Shown in pieces: positions 8,525 through 16,648 of a stretch of 64,000 nucleotides of DNA (the stretch's first letter is position 1; each line of letters begins with the position of its first letter). Both the position numbers and the translations under genes were made by a program. The notes under the pieces are model-generated. The model was not told where the DNA came from. It did not search any database and was given only the letters and a program-made list of their open reading frames with translations. Source of the DNA: Clostridium sp. 'White wine YQ' (GTDB lineage: Bacteria; Bacillota; Clostridia; Clostridiales; Clostridiaceae); contig NZ_JAQYUU010000003.1 of assembly GCF_028728205.1 (NCBI RefSeq), forward strand, positions 310,001 through 374,000. The letters are read 5' to 3'.

Positions 8525-10097
8525 AATCTTTATTTTTATCACAAACTTTTTTTACTACTTTATATGGTCTCATCATATCATGATCCTCATGCTCTAAAAT
8601 ATGACAATGCCATGGATATACTCCTAAATATCCTTCAAATCTTGCTATAATCGATGTGATTTCACCTGGATTAGCCCTTACTGTATCTTTCCATCCTCTC
8701 TCATTTGAATCTGGATATCTAGCTGGTCCTGTATATCTTATTTCTCCTGTTGCATTATAGTATGCTAAATCATAAGGTCGCCTCTCTAATATCTGGAATT
8801 TTACTAGGTGTAAATGAATCGGATGGGTATCAACAGTTGTATTTATAAATCTCCATATCTCTATACTATTGATTACAGGTGTTTCAGTAATTGGATCATT
8901 CCAGTTCTGCCCAGTTAAAAGAAGCAATAGCCTGCCATATTCATCTGTACTTTCTTCAAGTGTAAGATTTCTTATCTTACGTGCACACTCAGGGTCCAGT
9001 CTCTCAACTTCAGCTAATCTTTGTGGAATAGTGTTATTTTTATAATTCTTAACAATATTACCAACTCTAAACTCCATAACATTGGCAGTTGTATTAGGAT
9101 CTGGATCTTGACCCATTGGGAATGGTGTTGGCGCACTGTTGGATAGTATAAACTCTAAATCATCAAGACCTGTGAAATCTACTAATAAATCTGCTCTCTC
9201 TGCTGGAGCTAAAGTTAATTCCATTAAATGAACTGGCCTCTCTAGCAATCCTTGATCTGTTCCTATCTGCACAATATGAGGAACCTTGCCATTGACAGAG
9301 TTAAATTTAAGGGTATAAAATCTCGAATTAGATCCATTTAACAATCTAATTCTATATAATCTTGGTTCAACGTCACAATAAGGCCAAACCTTTCCATTTG
9401 CTAATATTGTGTCCCCAAAGAATTCTGGAACTATTGATGGATATACATCTGGAACTGGTGGAGTTGGTTCCGCTGGATAGTATAAACTTCCATCCTCATT
9501 AAAACTTCTATCTTGAATAACTATTGGAATTTCATAATCCCCTTTTGGAAGATTGAGAGATAACTCCTGTTTATCACGTATCATATAAAATCCAGCAAGT
9601 CCTGCATAAACATTCAAGCGTGTTATTCCTAAAGCATGATCATGATACCATAAGCAAGTAGCCCGCTGATTATTGGGATACAAATAAGTTTTTCTTTCGA
9701 AATCCGGTCCAACCTCTTTAAAGCCATTAGTAAACCAAGCTTCTGGGAAACCATCACTTTCTGGAGAAACCTTTCCTCCATGAAGATGAACAACAGTCCT
9801 AACGTGTGGATTAGGTGGCTCAGCACCGTGTATTGTTGTATCTACAGGTAACAAGTGTCTATTAATTGGAAGTTCGTTTGTCCACTTAACTAATATTGGA
9901 TTATCCTTTATTACCTCAATAGTTGGCCCTGGATAGCTTCCATCATATCCCCATAGTTCAGTAGGTGGTAAATCTCTGTGAAGACTTTGCTTTATTACCT
10001 CCATAGGGACTTCATAATACTCTAACCTATCAACTGATCCTTTTGGTTTTAATACTCTAGGTCTTGGGAGTTCATCTACAAACTTTTCTAGTTGCAT
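8523..10097 (-). CDS. cotA: CotA-like multicopper oxidase (spore coat laccase)
   Basis: Three-cupredoxin multicopper oxidase, 524 residues, length and motifs close to Bacillus CotA, an outer-coat laccase that oxidises phenolics and bilirubin with reduction of O2. All four copper motifs are visible: HLHGG (His104, His106), WYHDH (His152, His154), HPIHLHL near 430, and HCHILEHEDHDMM with Cys498, His503 and Met508 as type-1 copper ligands. There is no signal peptide, as in CotA, fitting assembly from the mother-cell cytoplasm. The start ATG follows GAGGAGG. A sigma-K-like promoter lies about 50 bp upstream. An O2-using enzyme is notable in a presumed anaerobe; it may act on spores after exposure to air. 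The assignment to the spore coat is inference. Confidence 0.9.
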   Translation of the reverse strand: MQLEKFVDELPRPRVLKPKGSVDRLEYYEVPMEVIKQSLHRDLPPTELWGYDGSYPGPTIEVIKDNPILVKWTNELPINRHLLPVDTTIHGAEPPNPHVRTVVHLHGGKVSPESDGFPEAWFTNGFKEVGPDFERKTYLYPNNQRATCLWYHDHALGITRLNVYAGLAGFYMIRDKQELSLNLPKGDYEIPIVIQDRSFNEDGSLYYPAEPTPPVPDVYPSIVPEFFGDTILANGKVWPYCDVEPRLYRIRLLNGSNSRFYTLKFNSVNGKVPHIVQIGTDQGLLERPVHLMELTLAPAERADLLVDFTGLDDLEFILSNSAPTPFPMGQDPDPNTTANVMEFRVGNIVKNYKNNTIPQRLAEVERLDPECARKIRNLTLEESTDEYGRLLLLLTGQNWNDPITETPVINSIEIWRFINTTVDTHPIHLHLVKFQILERRPYDLAYYNATGEIRYTGPARYPDSNERGWKDTVRANPGEITSIIARFEGYLGVYPWHCHILEHEDHDMMRPYKVVKKVCDKNKD

Positions 10098-10150
10098 ACT
10101 ATTTCCTCCTCATTAGTTTGAACGTAAAATTCACATATTTTATTTTAATA

Positions 10151-10177
10151 TAATATATGTTCACATTCCCCTAATGT
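10151..10177 (-). promoter_or_regulatory. Sigma-K-like promoter for the CotA-like gene
   Basis: Read on the minus strand: AC (10177-10176), 16 bp, CATATATTA (10159-10151), matching AC-N16/17-CATANNNTA. The expected start of transcription is about 45 bp before the ATG. The motif is short and AT-rich, so chance matches occur. Confidence 0.45.
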
Positions 10178-10228
10178 TTATTTTTAGTATAATTAGAATA
10201 AGATTAATTTTTAGAGGAGGATTTCACT

Positions 10229-11104
10229 ATGTTAAATGAAAATATAAAAATTGGCTTTATAGGCACTGGTGTTATGGGGGCATCTATGGCTTCAAATATA
10301 TTAAAAGGTGGTTATGAGGTTTTGGTTTATAATAGAACCAAAGAAAAAGCTATGAATTTAGTAAAGAATGGCGCTAAATGGATGGATTCTGTTGCTGAAC
10401 TTTCCTCTGCTTCTGATGTTATTATAACTATAGTTGGATATCCTAAAGATGTTGAAGAAGTTTATTTATCTGAAGATGGGATCCTCAATAATGCAAAAAA
10501 GAATAGCTATATAATCGACATGACCACTTCAAAACCATCTCTAGCAAAGAAAATATATGAAGCTGCAAATGAAAAGGGGATTTTTGCTCTTGATGCTCCT
10601 GTATCTGGAGGAGATGTTGGTGCTAAAAATGGAACTCTTTCTATAATGGTAGGTGGTGACTCTGGAGCATTTAATAATTTAAAGCCTATTTTTGAATTAA
10701 TGGGAGAGAATATTGTGCTTCAAGGACCTGCTGGTGCTGGTCAACATACAAAGCTATCAAATCAAATTGCTATAGCAGGAAGCATTATGGGTGTGTGCGA
10801 GGCTTTATCTTATGCTAAAAAGTCAGGTTTAAATATAGAAAATGTATTAAAATCCATTGGTTCTGGAGGTGCTGCTAGTTGGCAACTAAATGCTTATGCC
10901 CCAAGAATAATTAAAGGAGACTATGCTCCAGGCTTTTATATAAAACACTTTGTTAAAGATCTTGGAATTGCAATTGAAGAAGCAACCACTATAGGATTAG
11001 AAACTCCTACAATTAATTTATGCAAATCTCTCTATGATAAGCTTATAAATCAAGGAAAAGAAGATTTAGGCACACAAGCTTTATATCAATTATATCTAGA
11101 TTAA
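10229..11104 (+). CDS. NAD(P)-dependent beta-hydroxyacid dehydrogenase (HIBADH/GarR type)
   Basis: Cytosolic oxidoreductase of the 3-hydroxyisobutyrate/tartronate semialdehyde reductase family, 291 residues. The Rossmann motif GFIGTGVMG (9-17) starts the protein. The substrate-binding string DAPVSGGDVGAKNGTLSIM follows (122-140), and GAGQHTKLSNQ carries the conserved catalytic Lys175. The arginine after the second beta strand (YNRT) suggests NADP, but this is not decisive. The start follows AGAGGAGG. It is monocistronic, divergent from the oxidase, and nothing nearby points to a pathway; the real substrate could be succinic semialdehyde, glyoxylate or another small aldehyde acid. Confidence 0.9.
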   Translation: MLNENIKIGFIGTGVMGASMASNILKGGYEVLVYNRTKEKAMNLVKNGAKWMDSVAELSSASDVIITIVGYPKDVEEVYLSEDGILNNAKKNSYIIDMTTSKPSLAKKIYEAANEKGIFALDAPVSGGDVGAKNGTLSIMVGGDSGAFNNLKPIFELMGENIVLQGPAGAGQHTKLSNQIAIAGSIMGVCEALSYAKKSGLNIENVLKSIGSGGAASWQLNAYAPRIIKGDYAPGFYIKHFVKDLGIAIEEATTIGLETPTINLCKSLYDKLINQGKEDLGTQALYQLYLD

Positions 11105-11129
11105 AAAAAGCGACTAAGTCGCTTTTTTA
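11104..11129. terminator. Bidirectional terminator, dehydrogenase / response regulator
   Basis: AAAAAAGCGAC and GTCGCTTTTTT form a compact hairpin around TAA at 11104-11128. The A-run and T-run make it work on both strands; it overlaps the stop codon region of the regulator gene. Confidence 0.85.
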
Positions 11130-11816
11130 TATTTTAAATCTATATCCTGTACCCCATAAGGTTTCAATAAATTCTGGATTTGATGGATCCTTCTCTATCT
11201 TTTTTCTTATCTTTTGTATATGTACTGGTATTGTTGCAGTATCTCCATAATACTCATCTCCCCAGATTCTATCAAAGATATGCTCCTTTGTGAATACAAC
11301 ATTAGGATTTGAGGCAAGAAGTAATAGAATAGCATATTCCTTAGAAGTCATTTGAACCTCTTTTCCATAAACAAATATTCTATGAGAAGATGTATTTATC
11401 TCTAGCCCTCTGTGAGTTATCAGTTCTGGTTCAGCGACACTAGTACCCTTTAATCTCTCATACCTATTAATATGTGATTTAACTCTTGCTGTTAGTTCTG
11501 CTGGACTAAAAGGTTTAGTTAAATAATCATCAGCTCCAAAATCTAGTCCTCTTATTTTATCTATATCTTCTGTTCTTGCTGAAACAACTAGTATTGGTAT
11601 CTCAAATCTTTTTCTTATCTCCTTAATTATTTCATAACCATCCTTACCAGGAAGCATTAAATCAACAATTATAACATCATAAATGCCCTGCATTGCTAGC
11701 TTTAATCCTTCAATTCCATCATTAACTATTTCAACCTTATATCCATTTAACTGCAAGTAATCTCTTTCCATTTCTGCAATATTTATATCATCTTCAATAA
11801 TTAATATCTGTTTCAT
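11127..11816 (-). CDS. OmpR/PhoB-family response regulator
   Basis: Second response regulator of the window, 229 residues. The receiver carries E8/D9/D10, phosphoacceptor Asp52 (VIIVDLMLPGKDG) and KPFSP. The winged helix contains MTSKEYAILLLLAS and ends IETLWGTGYRFKI. The kinase gene lies immediately upstream on the same strand (15-bp gap), so both are co-transcribed. By position it may control the divergent ABC-2 exporter at 13250-14991. It resembles the regulator at 6334-7026 throughout, suggesting duplication of a two-component/ABC module. Confidence 0.95.
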   Translation of the reverse strand: MKQILIIEDDINIAEMERDYLQLNGYKVEIVNDGIEGLKLAMQGIYDVIIVDLMLPGKDGYEIIKEIRKRFEIPILVVSARTEDIDKIRGLDFGADDYLTKPFSPAELTARVKSHINRYERLKGTSVAEPELITHRGLEINTSSHRIFVYGKEVQMTSKEYAILLLLASNPNVVFTKEHIFDRIWGDEYYGDTATIPVHIQKIRKKIEKDPSNPEFIETLWGTGYRFKI

Positions 11817-11831
11817 AGCTATTTCTCCTCT

Positions 11832-13019
11832 CTAATTAGTTTTTATAGGAAGTTTAATAGTAAAACAAGTACCTACGCCTTTTTCACTTGAGGCAGTAAT
11901 TTCCCCACCATGTGCTTCAACTAACTCTTTAGCTATTGCAAGCCCTAACCCGGTACTCATTAAATCTTTAGTTCTAGCATAGTCTACTCTATAAAATCTA
12001 TCAAATATATACGGAAGCTTATCTTCTGGTATACCTTCACCATTGTCTAATATATCTATAAATACAAATTCCTTATTACCATATAGTTTTACATTAATCT
12101 TTAGGTTATTTTCTGATGCATATTTCACTGAATTTCCAATTATATTTTTAAACACTTGATGTATTCTTTTTCGGTCAATATTAACATAATATTTATCTTG
12201 AATTTCATCTCTATACGTAAAATCTATATTTCTCTCCTCAAGCTCAAAACCAAATTCCCCCATTAAGTCTTCCATAAAGGCATTTACATTAATGGATTCT
12301 AATTGAAGATCTAACTTTTGCATATCTAACTTAGAAAATAAAAACAAATCATCTATTAGCTTATTCATATATCCTGCATTACTATATATTATTTGATGAT
12401 ACTTCTCTATTGTCTCTTTAGGCAAATCATTTCTATCTGTCATAGTTTCAATATATCCTTGAATAGATGTTATTGGAGTTTTTAAATCATGTGAAATATT
12501 TGCTATTAGAAGTTTTCTATTTTCCTCATACTCCTGCTTTAATCTTTCACCATCCTGCAATTTCTTAGCCATCTTGTTAAAAGAATCAATAAGCACATTT
12601 ACTTCATTGCTTGCATCAGAGTCAACATAAACTTCATAATTCCCTTTTGCGATTTCCTCTACCCCTGTCTTTAACCTGCTTATAGGTTTAAGAATTCTCT
12701 TCTCCAAGCTAACAAGGAAAAGTAATTGCATAATTCCTCCTAACCCAATTATTGTAGCTACAGTAATGCCTATAGATTTCATACCAAAATTTCTAAATAA
12801 AATATAGCATATAAAAAGATTAAATATTATTATAAGCGGCCTGGTTAGTTTAATGTGTCTATGATACCACTGAAAATCATTTCTTCCTCTATATAGCTCA
12901 TGTATCTTCCTTTGAAATTCTCTTTCTAATCTATGCTTTTCTATGTGTCTTCTTCTTACTTCTCTCACATGTTTATTCCATCTATCAAAATTATCGTTAT
13001 ATTCATTCCTATTACTCAT
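11832..13019 (-). CDS. Sensor histidine kinase, short-sensor type
   Basis: Histidine kinase of 395 residues with an unusual N-terminus: about 55 hydrophilic, strongly basic residues (many Arg/His/Lys) precede two closely spaced helices (about 60-76 and 82-104). The extracytoplasmic loop is almost absent, so sensing probably happens in or at the membrane, as in intramembrane-sensing kinases linked to ABC exporters. HAMP follows (about 105-160), H-box ISHDLKTPITSI with His177, N-box NIIGNSVKYA, G1 DNGEGI, F-box FDRFYRVDYA and G2 STGLGLA. The ATG follows GGGGG. It pairs with the regulator downstream and is divergent from the ABC-2 exporter. Confidence 0.93.
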   Translation of the reverse strand: MSNRNEYNDNFDRWNKHVREVRRRHIEKHRLEREFQRKIHELYRGRNDFQWYHRHIKLTRPLIIIFNLFICYILFRNFGMKSIGITVATIIGLGGIMQLLFLVSLEKRILKPISRLKTGVEEIAKGNYEVYVDSDASNEVNVLIDSFNKMAKKLQDGERLKQEYEENRKLLIANISHDLKTPITSIQGYIETMTDRNDLPKETIEKYHQIIYSNAGYMNKLIDDLFLFSKLDMQKLDLQLESINVNAFMEDLMGEFGFELEERNIDFTYRDEIQDKYYVNIDRKRIHQVFKNIIGNSVKYASENNLKINVKLYGNKEFVFIDILDNGEGIPEDKLPYIFDRFYRVDYARTKDLMSTGLGLAIAKELVEAHGGEITASSEKGVGTCFTIKLPIKTN

Positions 13020-13249
13020 ATTTACCCCCGTAAATCACTATCAAATATATTAAGTTTATTTTATATATAAATAATAAAAATATCTTAAAGCATTTATAAA
13101 GATTTTATAAAATCCTTATGCTACTTTCAATCAAATTCTGTTTAAAAACTTTTTATACTTCTTTATAAAAACTTTAAATTTGTTTTAAATTGATTTTAAA
13201 ATTTACCATTATTATTATCCTGTAAACAGAACAACAGGAGGTTACAAAT

Positions 13250-14164
13250 ATGTCAAACATTATTGATGTTAAAAATTTTACTAAGAAATATGGAGATTTT
13301 ACTGCTGTAGATAATATTTCATTTAATGTGGAAGAAGGATCTATATTTGCTTTTCTTGGTCCAAATGGTGCTGGGAAAAGTACTACCATTAATACTCTTT
13401 GTACAATAATAAATAAAACTGATGGGACTTTAAATATTAATGGTTATGAAGTATCTAAACATAAAGATAAAGTTAGAAATGATATAGGAATAGTTTTTCA
13501 AGAGTCCGCTCTTGATGGAAAATTAACTGTTGAAGAAAACTTAAAGTTTCACTGTGAATTTTATAATGTTCCTAAGAATGATATTAAAAACAGAATTGAT
13601 TTTGTATTAGATTTAGTAGATCTTAAGGATTGGAGAAAAGCACCTGTAAATAGTCTTTCTGGTGGTATGAAAAGAAGAGTTGAAATAGCTAGAGGATTGG
13701 TTCACTACCCAAAAGTTTTATTTCTAGACGAACCAACAACAGGACTTGACCCTCAAACAAGGGCAAATATATGGGACTATATTTATAAACTTCAAAAGCA
13801 AAAAAATATAACCATATTCTTAACAACTCACTACATGGATGAAGCTGAAATTTGTGATAAAGTTGCTATTATGGATCACGGAAGGATTGTAGCCTTTGAT
13901 ACGCCTTCAAATCTAAAAAAACAATACACTGGTAGTATCACTAAGCTTGAAGTGTTACAAACTTATTTATTAATTGAACATCTAAACGCACATTCTATTA
14001 AGTATAAACAAGAAGATAATGTATTTACTATTAATTCAAATGATACTAATGAAATTATAGAATTAATTACTAAGTTTAAAGATATAATTGTAGATTTTGA
14101 AACTACAAAAGGAACTTTAAATGATGTATTCTTAGCTATTACTGGAAAGGAGATCAGAGAATAA
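13250..14164 (+). CDS. ABC-2 type exporter ATPase (DrrA-like)
   Basis: ATPase of a two-gene ABC-2 exporter, 304 residues. Walker A GPNGAGKST (37-45), Q-loop VFQE, signature LSGGMKRR, Walker B VLFLDEPTTGLDP and switch His in TTHYMDEAE are all present. The C-terminal 80 residues form the extension seen in the DrrA/daunorubicin-resistance branch. The start follows ACAGGAGGTT. The stop overlaps the permease start by one base (TAATG). The divergent two-component system probably regulates it. Substrates of this branch include drugs, lantibiotics and lipids; none can be assigned here. Confidence 0.93.
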   Translation: MSNIIDVKNFTKKYGDFTAVDNISFNVEEGSIFAFLGPNGAGKSTTINTLCTIINKTDGTLNINGYEVSKHKDKVRNDIGIVFQESALDGKLTVEENLKFHCEFYNVPKNDIKNRIDFVLDLVDLKDWRKAPVNSLSGGMKRRVEIARGLVHYPKVLFLDEPTTGLDPQTRANIWDYIYKLQKQKNITIFLTTHYMDEAEICDKVAIMDHGRIVAFDTPSNLKKQYTGSITKLEVLQTYLLIEHLNAHSIKYKQEDNVFTINSNDTNEIIELITKFKDIIVDFETTKGTLNDVFLAITGKEIRE

Positions 14165-14991
14165 TGCGTGGAATGATTGCAATTTTAAAAAGAAACTTAA
14201 CTAACTTTACAAGAGACAGGCTAAGATTATTCTTTTCTATATTTATGTCTTTGTTTTTCCTATTTATATTCTCATTCTTAATGAAATCTAGCACTGTAGG
14301 TGTTGAACAACCTTTAAACTATTTAATATCTGGAATTATAATTATGACTGTTTTCCAAGCAGCCTTAAGTAATTCAACTAATATAATCGAAGATATCTCT
14401 ATGGGCTTTATGAAAGAAATTATAGTTTCGCCTATACCTAGATGGCAGATATCAATTGGACAAGTTCTTTCTTCTACAACAATAGCTGTGATTCAAGGTA
14501 TACTAGTAGTTGTTGTCGCCTTATTCATGGGGCTTAACATAGATTTCTTGCAATTTGCCGAGATGGTTGGAGTTATGTTATTAGTAGGGGTAACCTTCAG
14601 TTCAATTGGAGTATTCTTAGCTAGTGTTGCAAAAAGTTCGACTACTTTCCAAATAATGATTACTGCCTTTACTATGCCATTAACCTTTTTATCTGGAGCT
14701 TATATCCCAACAACTGTTATGCCAAAATTACTTAGACCTTTTGTCTACATAAATCCATTAACATATACAACCTCAATATTTAGATATATTACCTTGAAAA
14801 TGCAAAACCTATCTTCAGCTGAGCTAGTAAAAGAGGGTGTGTCCTTTAACATTAACGGATTTATAATCGAACCTTATATGGGATTATTCATTATCTTGTT
14901 TATGGGCTTAATATTCTTTGTTCTTTGTGTACTTCAATTTAACAAAGCTGATTTTTCAAAAGTTAAGGTCTTTGATCCTCATAAACAATAG
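14164..14991 (+). CDS. ABC-2 type exporter permease (DrrB-like)
   Basis: Membrane partner of the preceding ATPase, 275 residues with six predicted helices. The ABC-2 signature region FTMPLTFLSGAYIPTTVMP (about 183-201) followed by YINPLTYTTSIFR is typical of the DrrB/YadH group. It is translationally coupled to the ATPase gene. A long perfect hairpin follows at 15082. Confidence 0.92.
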   Translation: MRGMIAILKRNLTNFTRDRLRLFFSIFMSLFFLFIFSFLMKSSTVGVEQPLNYLISGIIIMTVFQAALSNSTNIIEDISMGFMKEIIVSPIPRWQISIGQVLSSTTIAVIQGILVVVVALFMGLNIDFLQFAEMVGVMLLVGVTFSSIGVFLASVAKSSTTFQIMITAFTMPLTFLSGAYIPTTVMPKLLRPFVYINPLTYTTSIFRYITLKMQNLSSAELVKEGVSFNINGFIIEPYMGLFIILFMGLIFFVLCVLQFNKADFSKVKVFDPHKQ

Positions 14992-15081
14992 ATTCACTCT
15001 TTATACAAATCTGTTTGCTATAAGTGTTGATGAAGGATGTATAAATAAAGTTTATTTTTATATCTCATAGATTAAATAATT

Positions 15082-15115
15082 TAGAGCCTAGTTATCGTAA
15101 GATAATTAGGCTCTA
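15082..15115 (+). terminator. Long hairpin, probable end of the ABC-2 operon
   Basis: A 15-bp stem (one G-T pair) with GTAA loop: TAGAGCCTAGTTATC at 15082-15096 pairs with 15101-15115. There is no good T-tract after it, so it may act as a terminator or as a transcript-stabilising structure. Confidence 0.55.
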
Positions 15116-15274
15116 ATGTTATATGTAATTTTCTATCTAATCTATATTTAATATTTGAGAAGATTTTTCTGCAGAGATTCTCCTTTTATAAATAAATTTA
15201 CCATCATTTGCATATTTATTAATGTTATCAATTTACTCTTAGATAATCATTAACTTAATATATATGAATATGTA

Positions 15275-15301
15275 ACCTTTTATATACAATTTCATACACT
15301 A
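15275..15301 (+). promoter_or_regulatory. Sigma-K-like promoter for the 99-residue protein operon
   Basis: AC (15275-15276), 16 bp, CATACACTA (15293-15301). The start codon is 41 bp further on behind AAGGAG, a sensible leader length. Confidence 0.45.
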
Positions 15302-15341
15302 ATATAGGATAAAAAATAATAAACTAAGGAGATGTGTTTTT

Positions 15342-15641
15342 ATGGCATTAACTGTTAACTTTGATGCTCCTAAGTCAGCATCAAGCCGTGTTGTTACAGC
15401 TTCTGGAACTGTTGCTGCTGGTTCAATTGGTCATCTAAAAATAACTTTAAATGTTACTACAGGAGCAACTATTAACCGTTCATTTTATAGAGATATAGAC
15501 TATGATAATTCAGCTGCTACAGGTGTAATGACTATTACAAATGTTCCTTATACCTTAACAATTACTCCAAAGATTCTTACAACAGAAACTGTTAATGAAA
15601 CTACTGGCGTACTAAGATCATGGTCCTATACTGAACCATAA
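15342..15641 (+). CDS. Unknown small beta-rich protein, 99 residues
   Basis: I do not recognise this protein. It is 99 residues, Thr/Ala/Val-rich, without signal peptide, membrane helix or cysteine, and alternates hydrophobic residues as in a beta-sandwich. Its segment VTASGTVAAGSIGHLKITLN followed by RSFYRDIDYDN aligns with the C-terminal domain of the next protein (VDVTGEVAAQSVYASVVNVQ, then YYVSHIYDN). They therefore share a domain. The start follows AAGGAG. The lack of a secretion signal, the sigma-K-like promoter and the neighbouring glycan genes suggest a spore-surface structural protein made in the mother cell; that is inference. Confidence 0.75.
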   Translation: MALTVNFDAPKSASSRVVTASGTVAAGSIGHLKITLNVTTGATINRSFYRDIDYDNSAATGVMTITNVPYTLTITPKILTTETVNETTGVLRSWSYTEP

Positions 15642-15654
15642 ACCATTAAACTTA

Positions 15655-15680
15655 GCATGGAGGCATAAATACCTCCATGC
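15655..15680 (+). other. Intercistronic stem-loop
   Basis: GCATGGAGG (15655-15663) pairs perfectly with CCTCCATGC (15672-15680) around an 8-nt loop. It lies between two co-directional genes without a T-tract. It also contains the in-frame ATG at 15677, which argues that translation starts beyond it. Confidence 0.7.
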
Positions 15681-15712
15681 ATTATCCTATAAATAGAAAG
15701 GAGGTACGAAGT

Positions 15713-16525
15713 TTGCCAAATTTGCTAATCCCAGCTACTAAGAGTCTAACTGTTACGAATAGAGTTCCTAATGGAAATATAAATGAAGATACAATTCTTG
15801 TGGGTAACGACGGGGAATATATTTATATTAGTTATCTATTCTTTGATATTTCAGCTATACCTAAAGATTCAGTGATTTGTAATGTAGATTTGATTTTATT
15901 TAAGTCTGATAATTTTTATAATAGTAGAACTGCTTTATTTATAAGCCCTTTAAAGGACTTCTTTAGCACCTATACCACCTTTAATAATCGCCCTGAAGTA
16001 AACACAGTTATACGAGGAACTTTTTATCCATTAACCTCCAAGGTTGCCATTACAGCTAATTTGACATATTTTGTATCATATTGGCTAAAGAATAGGATGC
16101 CTAATACTTGCATAGCATTGTACTCCAAAGAAAGTAACATTGTTTGCAAATTTGGATCAGCAATATCTAAAGACTCCTATCTTATCACTTTTCTTAATGT
16201 AACAATTAGCCAAGCCTCCTACTCTAACAAAAGAAATATAATTGGTTGTTTAAGTCCAACACCTAATCCTCAACCTCATAGCTTAGAATATGTTGATGTA
16301 ACTGGTGAAGTAGCTGCTCAATCAGTATATGCCTCTGTTGTAAATGTTCAGGTAACAAGAAGCGGTACTGGAACTAAAGATAATTACTATGTTTCTCATA
16401 TATATGACAATTCCTCAAGTCTTTCTTCTTTGTCAGTAAATGCGACTTACACTGTAGCTATAGTCCCACCAATACAACCTGGTGATACTGTAGAAGGCAC
16501 TGTGTTCGGCTCATACAAAGAATAG
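15713..16525 (+). CDS. Probable DNRLRE-like surface protein with C-terminal domain shared with the 99-residue protein
   Basis: Unknown protein, 271 residues from the TTG at 15713, chosen because AAAGGAGGT (15697-15705) sits 8 nt before it; the ATG at 15677 is inside a hairpin and lacks a ribosome site. Residues 1-170 resemble the DNRLRE type of beta-sandwich (YLFFDISAIPKDSVICNVDL, later a KN.MPNTCIALYS stretch); this is a tentative match. A Pro/Asn linker (SPTPNPQPHS) leads to a C-terminal domain homologous to the preceding protein. No signal peptide is seen. The probable function is structural, on the spore or cell surface. It is the second gene of the operon and ends before a terminator. 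Confidence 0.7.
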   Translation: MPNLLIPATKSLTVTNRVPNGNINEDTILVGNDGEYIYISYLFFDISAIPKDSVICNVDLILFKSDNFYNSRTALFISPLKDFFSTYTTFNNRPEVNTVIRGTFYPLTSKVAITANLTYFVSYWLKNRMPNTCIALYSKESNIVCKFGSAISKDSYLITFLNVTISQASYSNKRNIIGCLSPTPNPQPHSLEYVDVTGEVAAQSVYASVVNVQVTRSGTGTKDNYYVSHIYDNSSSLSSLSVNATYTVAIVPPIQPGDTVEGTVFGSYKE

Positions 16526-16564
16526 AGTGCAATTTCCTTCTAAGTAGTCAGGCATCAATAAGAA

Positions 16565-16617
16565 GAGGTGCTCAGTCAAAACTATAGCAATATCTATAAG
16601 AGACTCGCACCTTTTTG
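16565..16617 (+). terminator. Terminator of the surface-protein operon
   Basis: GGTGC (16567-16571) with following AGTC pairs with GACT and GCACC (16607-16611), with small mismatches and a long loop, followed by TTTTT. It separates convergent genes. Confidence 0.6.
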
Positions 16618-16648
16618 CTATTTTATATAAGAGCGTACTTCATAAAGA

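Larger units (their letters stand above)
14992..15341. other. 350-bp intergenic region before the surface-protein operon
   Basis: No gene. It holds a 15-bp-stem hairpin at 15082-15115, AT-rich sequence, and a sigma-K-like promoter at 15275-15301 for the gene at 15342. Confidence 0.6.

Noticed and set aside
13174..13389. 71-residue minus-strand frame over the ABC-2 ATPase start
   Set aside because: Overlaps the Walker A coding region of the true gene on the other strand; no ribosome site.
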